Origin: Streptomyces sp. MBT65
Lineage (GTDB): Bacteria > Actinomycetota > Actinomycetes > Streptomycetales > Streptomycetaceae
Length of the DNA: 64,000 nt
Assembly: GCF_016612545.1 (NCBI RefSeq)
Contig: NZ_JAENRY010000001.1
Location: forward strand, 62,001-126,000
Reading direction: 5' to 3'
The stretch's first letter is position 1. The number at the start of each line of letters is the position of its first letter. The translations under genes were made by a program, and so were the position numbers. Of the stretch, positions 7,666 through 15,541 are shown piece by piece. The notes beneath the pieces were generated by a model, which was not told where the DNA came from, did no database searches, and was given only the letters and a program-made list of their open reading frames with translations.

Positions 7666-8917
7666 CGGTGTGCTCCTTGACGTAGTCGGCGACCGTCTTG
7701 TGCAGATGGCGGAGCAGCAACTCCTGGTCGCAGAGCGGGAATTCGGTGACCACCCGGCTCTTGAGCATGGTCTGGGTGGCCTCCAGCGTGTTGCCGTCCT
7801 GGAGCGCGTACTCCTTGAACGTCACCGCGGCCAGCTCCTGCTTGAGCCGCTCGCGCGCCGTCTTCGCGGGCACGAAGTACAGGTTGGCCTCGAAGAGGTG
7901 CTTGTCCACCGCCGTCGGCCAGTAGTGGTACGTCAGATACCAGCCCGGCTTCCAGATCAGCAGGGTCATGTTGGGGAAGAACTCGAAGGAGTCGTTGCCC
8001 CAGGCGCGGTGCCCGCCCGGATTGAGACCGGGGGGAAGCGGGTCGAGGCCCTCGATGTCGGGCGCCTCCCACGGCCCGAACAGGCCGCTGCGCAGGACGC
8101 GTTCGATGGGCTTGACGATGGTCAGGTCCTTGGGCGGGGACATGCCTCCCCAGGAGGAGATCATCGAGTGCGGGGGGTGGATCTCGTAGTGCAGCGCCTC
8201 GTACCCGACGTTGAAGAGCTTGTCGGCCTCGTCCTTGACGGCCTGCTTCATGTGCAGGACGGGCGCGTGGTAGAACTCCGCGAACGCGTCGATGAACAGC
8301 TTCCAGTTGCTGCCGATCTCCGCCTTGTACGTGAAGACCTCGGTCATCTCGTGGAAGGGGTAGCCCTCGAGTCCCTTGGCGAACTCGCCCAGATACTCCT
8401 TCAGCGGCTGCGCGTCCGGGTCGAGGTTGACGAAGACGAACCCCTCCCAGACCTCGCAGCGGACCAGCTTCAGGCCGTAGTCCGCCTTGTCCAGGTCGAA
8501 GAACTCCTTCTCCTGCTGGACGAAGGTCAGATCGCCGTCGAGGCTGTAGCGCCAGGCATGGTACTTGCAGGTGAACTGACGGCAGGTGCCCTTGACCTCC
8601 TCGCCCGGATAGTCGTTCCACACGAGCTTGTTGCCGCGGTGGCGGCAGACGTTGTGGAAGGCGCGGATCTCCTTGTCCTTGCCCCGCACGATCACCAGTG
8701 AGGTGTCGGCGACCGCCAGCTCCTTCGTGAAGTAGCTGCCGACCTTCGGCACTTGCTCGACCCGACCGACGTTCAGCCAGGTCTTCTTGAAGATCGCCTC
8801 CTTCTCCGCCTCGTAGTACGCGGGGTCGATGGAGTCCTCGTAGTTCACCGGGCTCGTGCCCAGCTCGGGGTAGTTCTCGGTCCAGCTTCCGGCCGCCGGC
8901 TTGGCGAAGTGTGGCAT
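7652..8917 (-). CDS. Rieske non-heme iron oxygenase, alpha subunit
   Basis: A 421-residue ring-hydroxylating oxygenase. The Rieske [2Fe-2S] ligands are C91-x-H93 and C117-x2-H120 (CRHRG and CKYH). The mononuclear iron site is in NWKLFIDAFAEFYHAPVLH, which gives the two His. It should hydroxylate a hydrophobic substrate using electrons from a reductase. No reductase is adjacent, but a KshB-like one is encoded at 24980-26017 behind a matching operator. The ATG follows GAGAGGGG, and the regulon palindrome lies 21 bp upstream inside the end of the previous gene. Confidence 0.93.
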   Translation of the reverse strand: MPHFAKPAAGSWTENYPELGTSPVNYEDSIDPAYYEAEKEAIFKKTWLNVGRVEQVPKVGSYFTKELAVADTSLVIVRGKDKEIRAFHNVCRHRGNKLVWNDYPGEEVKGTCRQFTCKYHAWRYSLDGDLTFVQQEKEFFDLDKADYGLKLVRCEVWEGFVFVNLDPDAQPLKEYLGEFAKGLEGYPFHEMTEVFTYKAEIGSNWKLFIDAFAEFYHAPVLHMKQAVKDEADKLFNVGYEALHYEIHPPHSMISSWGGMSPPKDLTIVKPIERVLRSGLFGPWEAPDIEGLDPLPPGLNPGGHRAWGNDSFEFFPNMTLLIWKPGWYLTYHYWPTAVDKHLFEANLYFVPAKTARERLKQELAAVTFKEYALQDGNTLEATQTMLKSRVVTEFPLCDQELLLRHLHKTVADYVKEHTDAAQ

Positions 8918-8921
8918 GGGA

Positions 8922-9554
8922 TCACCCCTCTCGCTTGTGAGAATACCATTCTCTTTTTGGGAAACTGAAGTTCTCTTCCGAGATCGCAGGATCGAGTTCC
9001 ACGCCGAAGGTGTTGAGGGCCATCGTGAGCATCGTGTAGGTGCCGACCGTGAAGACCAGGTCCATGAGCTGGTGTTCGTCCAGGTCGGCGGCGAGTGCGG
9101 CGTAAGTCGCGTCCGAGAGGCCCGAGTCGGTGTCGAGTTCGTCCACCGCCCGGTTGAGCAAGGTGTCGGCGCCGGTGCGGACCTCTTCGATCTCGGCCTC
9201 GGTCACCCCGTGCTTCCGGCCGATCAGAACGTGACTCGCCCACTCGTATCTGCTGCCCCGCCGCCACGCCACGCGCATCACGGCCAGCTCGCGGACGCGC
9301 ACCGGCAGGGTCGTGGTGTTCAGGTGCATGTTGAACGTCAGGAACGCCCGGGCCAGGGCCGGATGCCGCTGGAAGAGCCCCAGGACATTGGCCTCCGGCA
9401 GCTTGCGGTGGGGGTTGATGACCGAGAACAGTTCGTGGTCCCACTCGTCGTACGGCACCGGGAAGATGCGGACGCCGGAGTCGCCGGTCGGCTCGCCGTT
9501 CTCGTGGTGCGCGGTGGCGTTCTCGCCCTGCTCGTGATCACCGTTCTCGCTCAC
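8922..9554 (-). CDS. Carboxymuconolactone decarboxylase/AhpD-fold protein
   Basis: A 210-residue protein with the helical CMD/AhpD fold, recognisable from RVRELAVMRVAWRRGSRYEWASHVLIGRKHGVT. The redox CxxC of true AhpD peroxidases is absent, so it is closer to decarboxylase-like or uncharacterised actinobacterial members. The GTG start at 9554 overlaps the SDR stop (GTGA). Its last codons contain the operator of the Rieske gene (8939-8953). The function is unknown. Confidence 0.85.
   Translation of the reverse strand: MSENGDHEQGENATAHHENGEPTGDSGVRIFPVPYDEWDHELFSVINPHRKLPEANVLGLFQRHPALARAFLTFNMHLNTTTLPVRVRELAVMRVAWRRGSRYEWASHVLIGRKHGVTEAEIEEVRTGADTLLNRAVDELDTDSGLSDATYAALAADLDEHQLMDLVFTVGTYTMLTMALNTFGVELDPAISEENFSFPKREWYSHKREG
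8939..8953. promoter_or_regulatory. Regulon operator, perfect GAGAAT-N3-ATTCTC (Rieske gene)
   Basis: A perfect 6-3-6 palindrome with spacer ACC on the plus strand. It lies within the final codons of the CMD-like gene and 21 bp before the Rieske oxygenase ATG. On the minus strand its core reads TGGTAT, a plausible -10 box. Confidence 0.75.
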
Positions 9555-10255
9555 GTGTTCCGCCCGCCGTTCACGCCCAGGATCTGGCCCGTGATGTAAC
9601 CGGCCTCCTCGGACGCGAGGAAGGCGCACGCCGCGGCGATGTCCTCGGGGCGCCCGACCCGCCGTACCGGAGTGCGCTGGATGTGTTCCTCGACCGTCCC
9701 GCCGAGCAGGTGGCGCTCCTCCGAGCGGCGCAGCATCGGTGTGTCGATGAAGCCGGGCGGAACCGCGTTCACGGTGATGCCCTGCGGTCCCAGCTCCAGG
9801 GCGAGCGCCTTCGTCAGTCCGTTGACCGCCGACTTCGCCGCCACGTAGTGCGTCATGAACGGCTGGCCGGACTGCGCGCTGGAGGAGGAGATGTTGACGA
9901 TCCGGCCCCAGCCGGCCTCCACCATGTCCGGCAGGACGGCCTGGACGCAGTGGAAGACGCCGTGGAGGTTGACGTCGATGACGCGCTGCCAGGCCTCGAA
10001 GGTGAGGTTGACGAAGCGCTTGTAGCCCTCCGTCCCCGCCGCGTTGACCAGAACCGTGACCGGGCCGAGCTGCTCCCGGATCTCGGCCAGCGCCTCGTCC
10101 ACCTGGGCCCGGTCGGAGACGTCGGCCTTCCGGGAGAAGCCGCTGTCGGACGGATTGAGGTCGAGGGTGGCGACCTGGAGACCGTCTGCCTCCAGGCGTT
10201 GCGCGATGGCCAGTCCGATGCCGGAGCCGCCGCCTGTGACAAGGGCTGTCCTCAT
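9551..10255 (-). CDS. Short-chain dehydrogenase/reductase
   Basis: A classical 234-residue SDR with nucleotide motif GGGSGIG at the N-terminus, NAAG, catalytic Ser in NISSSSAQ and the YVAAK active-site motif. It should interconvert a hydroxyl and a ketone on a CoA-linked or free intermediate with NAD(P). The ATG at 10255 overlaps the TGA of a nine-codon ORF upstream, and the stop overlaps the GTG of the CMD-like gene, so translation of the operon is chained. Confidence 0.92.
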   Translation of the reverse strand: MRTALVTGGGSGIGLAIAQRLEADGLQVATLDLNPSDSGFSRKADVSDRAQVDEALAEIREQLGPVTVLVNAAGTEGYKRFVNLTFEAWQRVIDVNLHGVFHCVQAVLPDMVEAGWGRIVNISSSSAQSGQPFMTHYVAAKSAVNGLTKALALELGPQGITVNAVPPGFIDTPMLRRSEERHLLGGTVEEHIQRTPVRRVGRPEDIAAACAFLASEEAGYITGQILGVNGGRNT

Positions 10256-10281
10256 GCCGGAACCCCCTGCGTCTCGATCAT
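10252..10281 (-). CDS. Nine-codon leader ORF coupled to the SDR gene
   Basis: The minus strand has a Shine-Dalgarno-like GGGAG, an ATG at 10281 and nine codons (MIETQGVPA). Its TGA overlaps the SDR ATG as ATGA. The ATG is 21 bp from the regulon operator, the same distance as for the Rieske gene start. This suggests that initiation occurs here and the SDR is read by coupling. No peptide function is claimed. Confidence 0.45.
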   Translation of the reverse strand: MIETQGVPA

Positions 10282-10291
10282 GAAAATCTCC

Positions 10292-10415
10292 CTTCCGGAT
10301 CTGAGAAGCGTATTCTCGTCTCCGGTACTTCCGGAAGTGCCGCGCAGGCGGGGGTCGTTCGCCGCACTCCGTGCACCTGTCAGGCATCGGTCAGGATGAC
10401 ATTCTCGCTTCCGGA
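10292..10415. repeat. Three copies of CTTCCGGA in a divergent promoter region
   Basis: CTTCCGGA occurs at 10292-10299, 10328-10335 and 10408-10415. The middle copy is part of the perfect palindrome ACTTCCGGAAGT (10327-10338). They lie among the operators of the divergent SDR genes and could be sites of a second regulator. This 210-bp region is the longest gene-poor stretch in the window. Confidence 0.35.
10303..10317. promoter_or_regulatory. Regulon operator, one mismatch (reverse SDR/Rieske operon)
   Basis: GAGAAG-CGT-ATTCTC differs from the palindrome consensus at one base. It stands 21 bp before the leader ORF of the reverse operon 10281-6115. Confidence 0.65.
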
Positions 10416-10418
10416 TGG

Positions 10419-10449
10419 TTGATTCGCGTATAAGGAGAATGTAGTTTCC
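10419..10449 (+). promoter_or_regulatory. Promoter TTGATT-N17-TAGTTT with overlapping half-conserved operator
   Basis: A -35 box TTGATT (10419-10424) and a -10 box TAGTTT (10442-10447) have a 17-bp spacer and drive the forward SDR operon. GAGAAT-GTA-GTTTCC (10435-10449) keeps one operator half and overlaps the -10 box. An almost identical promoter precedes the transporter at 44224-44254. Confidence 0.55.
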
Positions 10450-10491
10450 GCTTCATTGGAGCAAGCCGCCCATCCATGCGAGGAGAACAGG

Positions 10492-11223
10492 ATGCGGTTC
10501 CAGGACAAGGTGGCGATCGTCACCGGAGCGGGACAGGGAATCGGCGAGGACTACGCCCGGGCGCTGGCCGCCGAGGGCGCACGGGTCGTGGTCGCGGACA
10601 TCAACGAGGAGCAGGGGCAGCGGGTCGCCAAGGAGCTGGACTCCGCGCTCTTCGTCAAGGTCGACGTCGGAGACCCCGCCTCGGCCGACGCGCTGGCCGC
10701 CGCCACCGTCGCCGAGTTCGGCCGCATCGACTACCTGATCAACAACGCCGCGATCTACCACAGCATGCGGCGCGAGGGCCTGACCACCGTCGACCTCGAC
10801 TACCTCAACCGCTTCATCCAGGTGAACCTGATGGGCGCCCTGTACGTCACCCGGGCCGTCGTCCCGCACCTGACCGAGGGCGCCGCGATCGTCAACCAGT
10901 CGTCTGCCGCCGCCTACATGGCGAGCGGCTACTACGGCCTGGCCAAGATCGGCATCAACCACCTCACCGCGTCGCTGGCCGCCGAACTCGGCGGCCGGGG
11001 CATCCGCGTCAACGGCATCGCCCCCGGCCCCACCGACACCGAGGCCACGGCCACCGTCGTACCGGTCGAGTTCCAGCAGCGGATGACCCAGGCCCTGGCC
11101 ATCAAACGGATGGGCACCCCCGGCGACCTCACCCCCACTGTGCTGTTCCTGCTCTCCGACGACGCCGGCTGGCTGACGGGACAGACCATCAGCGTGGACG
11201 GCGGACAGGTGGTGCGACTGTGA
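10492..11223 (+). CDS. Short-chain dehydrogenase/reductase
   Basis: A 243-residue SDR with GAGQGIG nucleotide motif, NNAA, Ser in NQSSAAAY and active site YGLAK. The ATG at 10492 follows an AGGAG ribosome site. It overlaps the following aldehyde dehydrogenase (GTGA), which suggests consecutive oxidation of alcohol to aldehyde to acid. It is the first gene of a long forward unit under the TTGATT/TAGTTT promoter. Confidence 0.92.
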   Translation: MRFQDKVAIVTGAGQGIGEDYARALAAEGARVVVADINEEQGQRVAKELDSALFVKVDVGDPASADALAAATVAEFGRIDYLINNAAIYHSMRREGLTTVDLDYLNRFIQVNLMGALYVTRAVVPHLTEGAAIVNQSSAAAYMASGYYGLAKIGINHLTASLAAELGGRGIRVNGIAPGPTDTEATATVVPVEFQQRMTQALAIKRMGTPGDLTPTVLFLLSDDAGWLTGQTISVDGGQVVRL

Positions 11224-12659
11224 CCCGCCTGCTCATCGACGGCCAACTGGTCGACGGGGAGCGGACGTTCCCCTCGCTCAACCCCGCTACCGGCGAGGTC
11301 TACGGCCACGCCCCCGAGGCCACCACCGCCCAGGCCGAGGCGGCCGTAGCGGCGGCCCGCACCGCCTTCGACACCACCGCATGGGCCACCGACGTACAAC
11401 TGCGCATCCGCTGTCTCGACCAACTGCACCAGGCGCTCCTCGACCACGTCGAGGAGTTGCGCGAGCTGACCATCGCCGAGGTCGGCGCGCCCCGCATGCT
11501 CACCTACGGCCCCCAACTCGACGACCCCGTCAAGCTGGTGCGCTTCTACGCGGACCTGCTGCGCAAGTACCCGCTCACCGAGGATCTGGGTGAGGTCGAG
11601 ATCCGGGGCCAACGCCACCGCCGCTGGGTGGAGAAGGAGGCGGCCGGGGTCGTCGCGGCGATCATCGCCTACAACTACCCGAACCAACTCGCCCTGGCCA
11701 AACTCGCCCCCGCGCTCGCGGCCGGCTGCACGGTCGTCCTCAAGGGCGCCCCCGACACCCCGCTCACCACCCTGTTCCTCGGCCAACTCATCGCCGAGCA
11801 CACGGACATACCGCCCGGCGTCGTCAACGTCCTCACGTCCTCCGGGGCCGACGTCGGCGAGACGCTCACCACCCACCCCGACGTCGACATGATCACCTTC
11901 ACCGGTTCCACCGCGACCGGCCGCCGCATCATGGAGGCCGCGAGCCGCACGGTGAAGAAGGTCTTCCTGGAACTCGGCGGCAAGTCCGCCATGATCGTCC
12001 TCGACGACGCCGACTTCGCCACCGCCGCCATGTTCGCGGCCGGCACCATCTGCTCGCACTCCGGGCAGGGGTGCGCGCTCACCTCCCGGCTGCTCGTGCC
12101 CAGGGAGCACCACGACGAGATCGTCGAGAAGGTCGCGGCGGGCCTCGGCCGCATCCCGCTCGGCGACCCCGCCGACCCCAAGACCTTCGCGGGCCCGCTC
12201 ATCAGCGAGCGCCAGCGCGACAAGGTCGACGGCATGGTCGAGAGGGCCGTGGCCGCCGGTGCGAACCTCGTCACCGGTGGCGAGAAGGTCGATCCCGGCT
12301 TCTTCTACCGGCCGACCCTCCTCAGCAACGTCGATCCGGACAGCGAGATCGCCCAGGACGAGGTCTTCGGCCCTGTGCTCGTGGTGATTCCGTACGACGA
12401 CGATGACGACGCCGTCCGCATCGCCAACAACTCCGTCTTCGGCCTCTCCGGCGGCGTCCAGAGCGCCGACGACGAGCGGGCCATCGCGCTCGCCCGCCGG
12501 ATCCGCACCGGCACCTTCAGCATCAACGGCGGCAACTACTTCGCCGCCGACGTGCCGTTCGGCGGCTACAAGCAGTCGGGCATCGGCCGGGAGAGCGGCG
12601 TGCCCGGCCTGGAGGAGTTCCTGGAGTACAAGTCCTTCGCGGTCGTGGTCCGGTCATGA
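11220..12659 (+). CDS. NAD(P)-dependent aldehyde dehydrogenase
   Basis: A 479-residue aldehyde dehydrogenase. FTGSTATGRR marks the cofactor site, LELGGKSA carries the general-base Glu, and the nucleophilic Cys lies in HSGQGCALTSR. EVFGPVL and the C-terminal PFGGYKQSG confirm the family. It converts an aldehyde to a carboxylic acid ready for CoA activation or transfer. The GTG start overlaps the SDR stop, and the end overlaps the CoA transferase start. Confidence 0.95.
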   Translation: MTRLLIDGQLVDGERTFPSLNPATGEVYGHAPEATTAQAEAAVAAARTAFDTTAWATDVQLRIRCLDQLHQALLDHVEELRELTIAEVGAPRMLTYGPQLDDPVKLVRFYADLLRKYPLTEDLGEVEIRGQRHRRWVEKEAAGVVAAIIAYNYPNQLALAKLAPALAAGCTVVLKGAPDTPLTTLFLGQLIAEHTDIPPGVVNVLTSSGADVGETLTTHPDVDMITFTGSTATGRRIMEAASRTVKKVFLELGGKSAMIVLDDADFATAAMFAAGTICSHSGQGCALTSRLLVPREHHDEIVEKVAAGLGRIPLGDPADPKTFAGPLISERQRDKVDGMVERAVAAGANLVTGGEKVDPGFFYRPTLLSNVDPDSEIAQDEVFGPVLVVIPYDDDDDAVRIANNSVFGLSGGVQSADDERAIALARRIRTGTFSINGGNYFAADVPFGGYKQSGIGRESGVPGLEEFLEYKSFAVVVRS

Positions 12660-13861
12660 TGCCGCTCGACGGAATACGCGTTCTCGAAGTCGCCATGTAC
12701 GGCTTCGTGCCTTCGGCGGGAGCCGTCCTCTCCGACTGGGGAGCGGACGTCATCAAGGTCGAGCACGCCGTTACCGGCGACCCGCAGCGCGGTCTGAGGC
12801 AGACCGGCACGATGCGCGTCGAGGGCGACCCCAACCCCAACGTCGAGCACGCCAACCGCGGCAAGCGCAGCCTCGGCCTCGACATCTCACGCCCCGAGGG
12901 CAAGGAGGTGCTGTACGAACTCGCCCGGCACGCCGACGTGTTCCTGACCAGCTTCCTTCCCGGCCACCGGGACAAGTTCGGCATCGACGTCGACGACATC
13001 CGTACCGTCAACCCCCGCATCGTCTACGCCCGGGGCAGCGCCTTCGGACCGCGCGGACCGGAAGCGGGGAAGGGTGGCTACGACATGACGGCGTTCTGGG
13101 CCCGCGCCGGCACCGCCGCGAGCATCACTCCCGAGGGCACGGACGGCATCATCAACCCGCCGTCACCGGCCTACGGCGACACGATCTCCGGCACCAACCT
13201 CGCCGGCGGCATCGCGGCGGCGCTCCTGAAACGCGAGCGCACCGGCGAACCCTCGGTCGTGGACGTCTCCCTGCTCGGCAGCGGACTGTGGGCGATGGGC
13301 CATGCCACCGCGCTCTCCCTGCACCTCGGCAAGCCGTGGATCCCGCCGCCCGTCGGCACCCACGGCTCCGTCGCGAACCCCCTGTCCGGGCTGTACGAGA
13401 CCTCCGACGGTCACCACCTGGCGTTCGTCATGATGCAGCCCGGCAAGTTCTGGGCCGATGTGTGCCGCCACATCGACCGCCCCGAACTCGCCGACGACCC
13501 GCGCTTCGACACGGCCGAGAACCTCATTGCCAACACGGCGGAGGCCGTCAAGATCCTGCGCGAGGTCCTCGCCACCCGCACCCTCGCGCAGTGGAGCCGG
13601 CGCTTCGCCACCCTGGCCGGGCCGTGGGCCCCGGTGCAGGACTCCCTGCAAGTGGGTGAGGACCCACAGATCAGAGCCAACGAGTACCTGCTGCCGGCAG
13701 GAGAGCTCGAACTGGTCAGCAGCCCCGTGCAGTTCGACGTGCAAGCCCCCAGCCTCGGTCCCGCACCCGAGTTCGCCGCCCAGACCGAGGAGATCCTTCT
13801 CGAGCTGGGCCTGGACTGGGACCGCATCATCGCGCTCAAGGCGGCGGGCGCCGTCACCTGA
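12656..13861 (+). CDS. Family III CoA transferase (CaiB/BaiF)
   Basis: A 401-residue class III CoA transferase. The N-terminal DGIRVLEVA, GADVIKVEH and ANRGKRSLGLD motifs and a candidate catalytic Asp in AYGDTISG are present. It moves CoA between carboxylates, probably activating the acid formed by the aldehyde dehydrogenase immediately upstream (ATGA overlap). A 41-bp gap with a degenerate operator separates it from the lipoprotein gene. Confidence 0.92.
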   Translation: MMPLDGIRVLEVAMYGFVPSAGAVLSDWGADVIKVEHAVTGDPQRGLRQTGTMRVEGDPNPNVEHANRGKRSLGLDISRPEGKEVLYELARHADVFLTSFLPGHRDKFGIDVDDIRTVNPRIVYARGSAFGPRGPEAGKGGYDMTAFWARAGTAASITPEGTDGIINPPSPAYGDTISGTNLAGGIAAALLKRERTGEPSVVDVSLLGSGLWAMGHATALSLHLGKPWIPPPVGTHGSVANPLSGLYETSDGHHLAFVMMQPGKFWADVCRHIDRPELADDPRFDTAENLIANTAEAVKILREVLATRTLAQWSRRFATLAGPWAPVQDSLQVGEDPQIRANEYLLPAGELELVSSPVQFDVQAPSLGPAPEFAAQTEEILLELGLDWDRIIALKAAGAVT

Positions 13862-13873
13862 CCACCCGACAGC

Positions 13874-13888
13874 GGGACTCACATTCTC
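13874..13888. promoter_or_regulatory. Degenerate regulon operator before the substrate-binding protein
   Basis: GGGACT-CAC-ATTCTC keeps the right half exactly and has two mismatches in the left half. It lies 14 bp before the lipoprotein ATG. It may be a weak site or chance. Confidence 0.3.
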
Positions 13889-13902
13889 AACGAGGAGAAC
13901 CG

Positions 13903-15267
13903 ATGAGACGCTTGCTCATCCCCGCGCTCGTCCTGGCCCTCGCGGCCGCGGCCGGATGCTCCGGCCGCACCAAGTCCGCGGACACCAGCAGCCCTTCGAC
14001 CACCGGAGCCGCCGACACCGCGACCGCGGACTTCGGCACGCTGAAGTCCGTGTGCGGCAAGGGGACGCCCAAGACCGTCACCAGTCAGGGCGTCACCAGC
14101 TCCGAGATCAAGGTCGGCGTCTTCAGCGACGTCGGCTTCACCAAGAACCCGGAGTTCGGGAACGCGGCGAAGGTCTTCACCTCCTGGTGCAACGCCGCCG
14201 GCGGCATCAACGGCCGCAAGATCACACCCGTGACGCACGACTCCGCGCTCATGCAGGTCAACCAGCAGATGATCGGGGCCTGCCGCACCGACTTCTTCGA
14301 GGTGGGCGGCGGCGCCGCCCTCGACGGCCTGGGCGTCAAGACCCGATTGAAGTGCCTGCTCCCCGAGTTCCCGGCGCAGGTCACCTCCGAGATCGGCGCG
14401 GACCTCCAGGTCATGGCCATGGGCGCCTCGACGGGCTATTCGCCCTACGCCGGTTACTTCTCCTGGCTGTTGAAGGAGGCGTACCCGTCGTCCGCGAGCG
14501 GCGTCGGCATCATCACCGGCGACGTGCCCATCACCAAGCTCCTCGCGGGCCAGGACAAGGAAGTCCTCACCGCGATGGGCGGCAAGGTCACCTACTCCGA
14601 CCTCTACCCCGCGCAGGGTGTCTCCGACTGGACGCCGTACGCCCAGTCCATCAAGACGAAGAAGGTCAAGGGACTCGTCTTCCTGGGGGACTTCACCCAG
14701 TTGGCGAAGCTGGAGCAGGCGCTCACCAACATCGACTACAAGCTCGACTGGATCGACGCGAACAGCAACGCCTACGGCCCCGCCTTCGTCAAGCTGGCCG
14801 GTCCCGCGCTCGGTACACAGACCAACTTCGCCTCCATCAACGGATACCCGTTGGAGAAGGCCGACGACAACCCGGCGACGAAGGAGATGGTCGCCCTGTT
14901 CAAGAAGTACGCGCCCGACGCGCAGCTCACCCTGCCCGCCATGCAGGCCTTCTCCAGCTGGCTGCTGTTCGCCACCTCGGCCCGCGACTGCGCCGAACTG
15001 ACCCGCAGTTGTGTCCTTGAGAACGCCAAGAAGCAGACCGACTGGACCGGGGGAGGGCTCCACGCCTCGGTCAACCTCTCCTCACCCGACGAGCCCCTGA
15101 AGTGCTTCAACGTCGAGAAGGCCACCACCAGCGGCTGGGTGCCGGCCGACTTCAAGCCCACCGAGGGCGTCTACCGGTGCGACGCGCCCGCCTACAAGTT
15201 CAAGGGGAACTACGGCAAGCCGCCGACCCTGGCCGACGTCGGCAAGTCGCTGTCCGACCTCAAGTAA
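13903..15267 (+). CDS. Substrate-binding lipoprotein of a branched-chain-type ABC importer
   Basis: A 454-residue periplasmic-binding protein of the Leu/Ile/Val (Peripla_BP_6) type. A hydrophobic signal ends in a lipobox with Cys19 (AAAAGC), so the protein should be anchored outside the membrane. SSEIKVGVFSDVGF begins the binding fold, and six or more cysteines in the mature protein suggest disulphides. The permease and ATPase genes are about 30 kb away (44282-47791) under a related promoter. They presumably import the pathway substrate together. Confidence 0.9.
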   Translation: MRRLLIPALVLALAAAAGCSGRTKSADTSSPSTTGAADTATADFGTLKSVCGKGTPKTVTSQGVTSSEIKVGVFSDVGFTKNPEFGNAAKVFTSWCNAAGGINGRKITPVTHDSALMQVNQQMIGACRTDFFEVGGGAALDGLGVKTRLKCLLPEFPAQVTSEIGADLQVMAMGASTGYSPYAGYFSWLLKEAYPSSASGVGIITGDVPITKLLAGQDKEVLTAMGGKVTYSDLYPAQGVSDWTPYAQSIKTKKVKGLVFLGDFTQLAKLEQALTNIDYKLDWIDANSNAYGPAFVKLAGPALGTQTNFASINGYPLEKADDNPATKEMVALFKKYAPDAQLTLPAMQAFSSWLLFATSARDCAELTRSCVLENAKKQTDWTGGGLHASVNLSSPDEPLKCFNVEKATTSGWVPADFKPTEGVYRCDAPAYKFKGNYGKPPTLADVGKSLSDLK

Positions 15268-15309
15268 CCACGCCACAGACCCCGTTCACCACGGCAGGAA
15301 GGAAGGACC

Positions 15310-15504
15310 GTGAAGGTACGAGTCGACCCGGAGCGCTGTCAGGGCCACACGCTCTGCGCGATGCGCGCACCGGACACCTTCGAACTCAGCGAGATCGACG
15401 GGCACTCCTCGGTCGTCGAGGAGGAAGTCCCCGCCGATCAGGAGGCGGACGTCCGCGAGGCGGTCCTGTCCTGCCCGGAGCGGGCGATCTCCCTCATCTC
15501 CTGA
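15310..15504 (+). CDS. [3Fe-4S]-type ferredoxin
   Basis: A 64-residue ferredoxin with CQGHTLCAMRAP near the N-terminus and SCPERAI near the C-terminus. The position that is the third Cys in four-iron ferredoxins is Ala, so a [3Fe-4S] cluster with three Cys ligands is expected. The GTG start is preceded by GGAAGG. It sits 37 bp before a P450 gene and is the obvious electron donor for it. Confidence 0.92.
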   Translation: MKVRVDPERCQGHTLCAMRAPDTFELSEIDGHSSVVEEEVPADQEADVREAVLSCPERAISLIS

Positions 15505-15541
15505 CCCTCATCTCATCCACCGAGCAGGAGAGGACTCCGCA

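Noticed and set aside
10476-11219. Forward extension of the aldehyde dehydrogenase frame through the SDR gene
   Set aside because: The extension has low-complexity Arg/Pro-rich translation and overlaps the true SDR gene. The GTG at 11220 with GTGA overlap is the better start.
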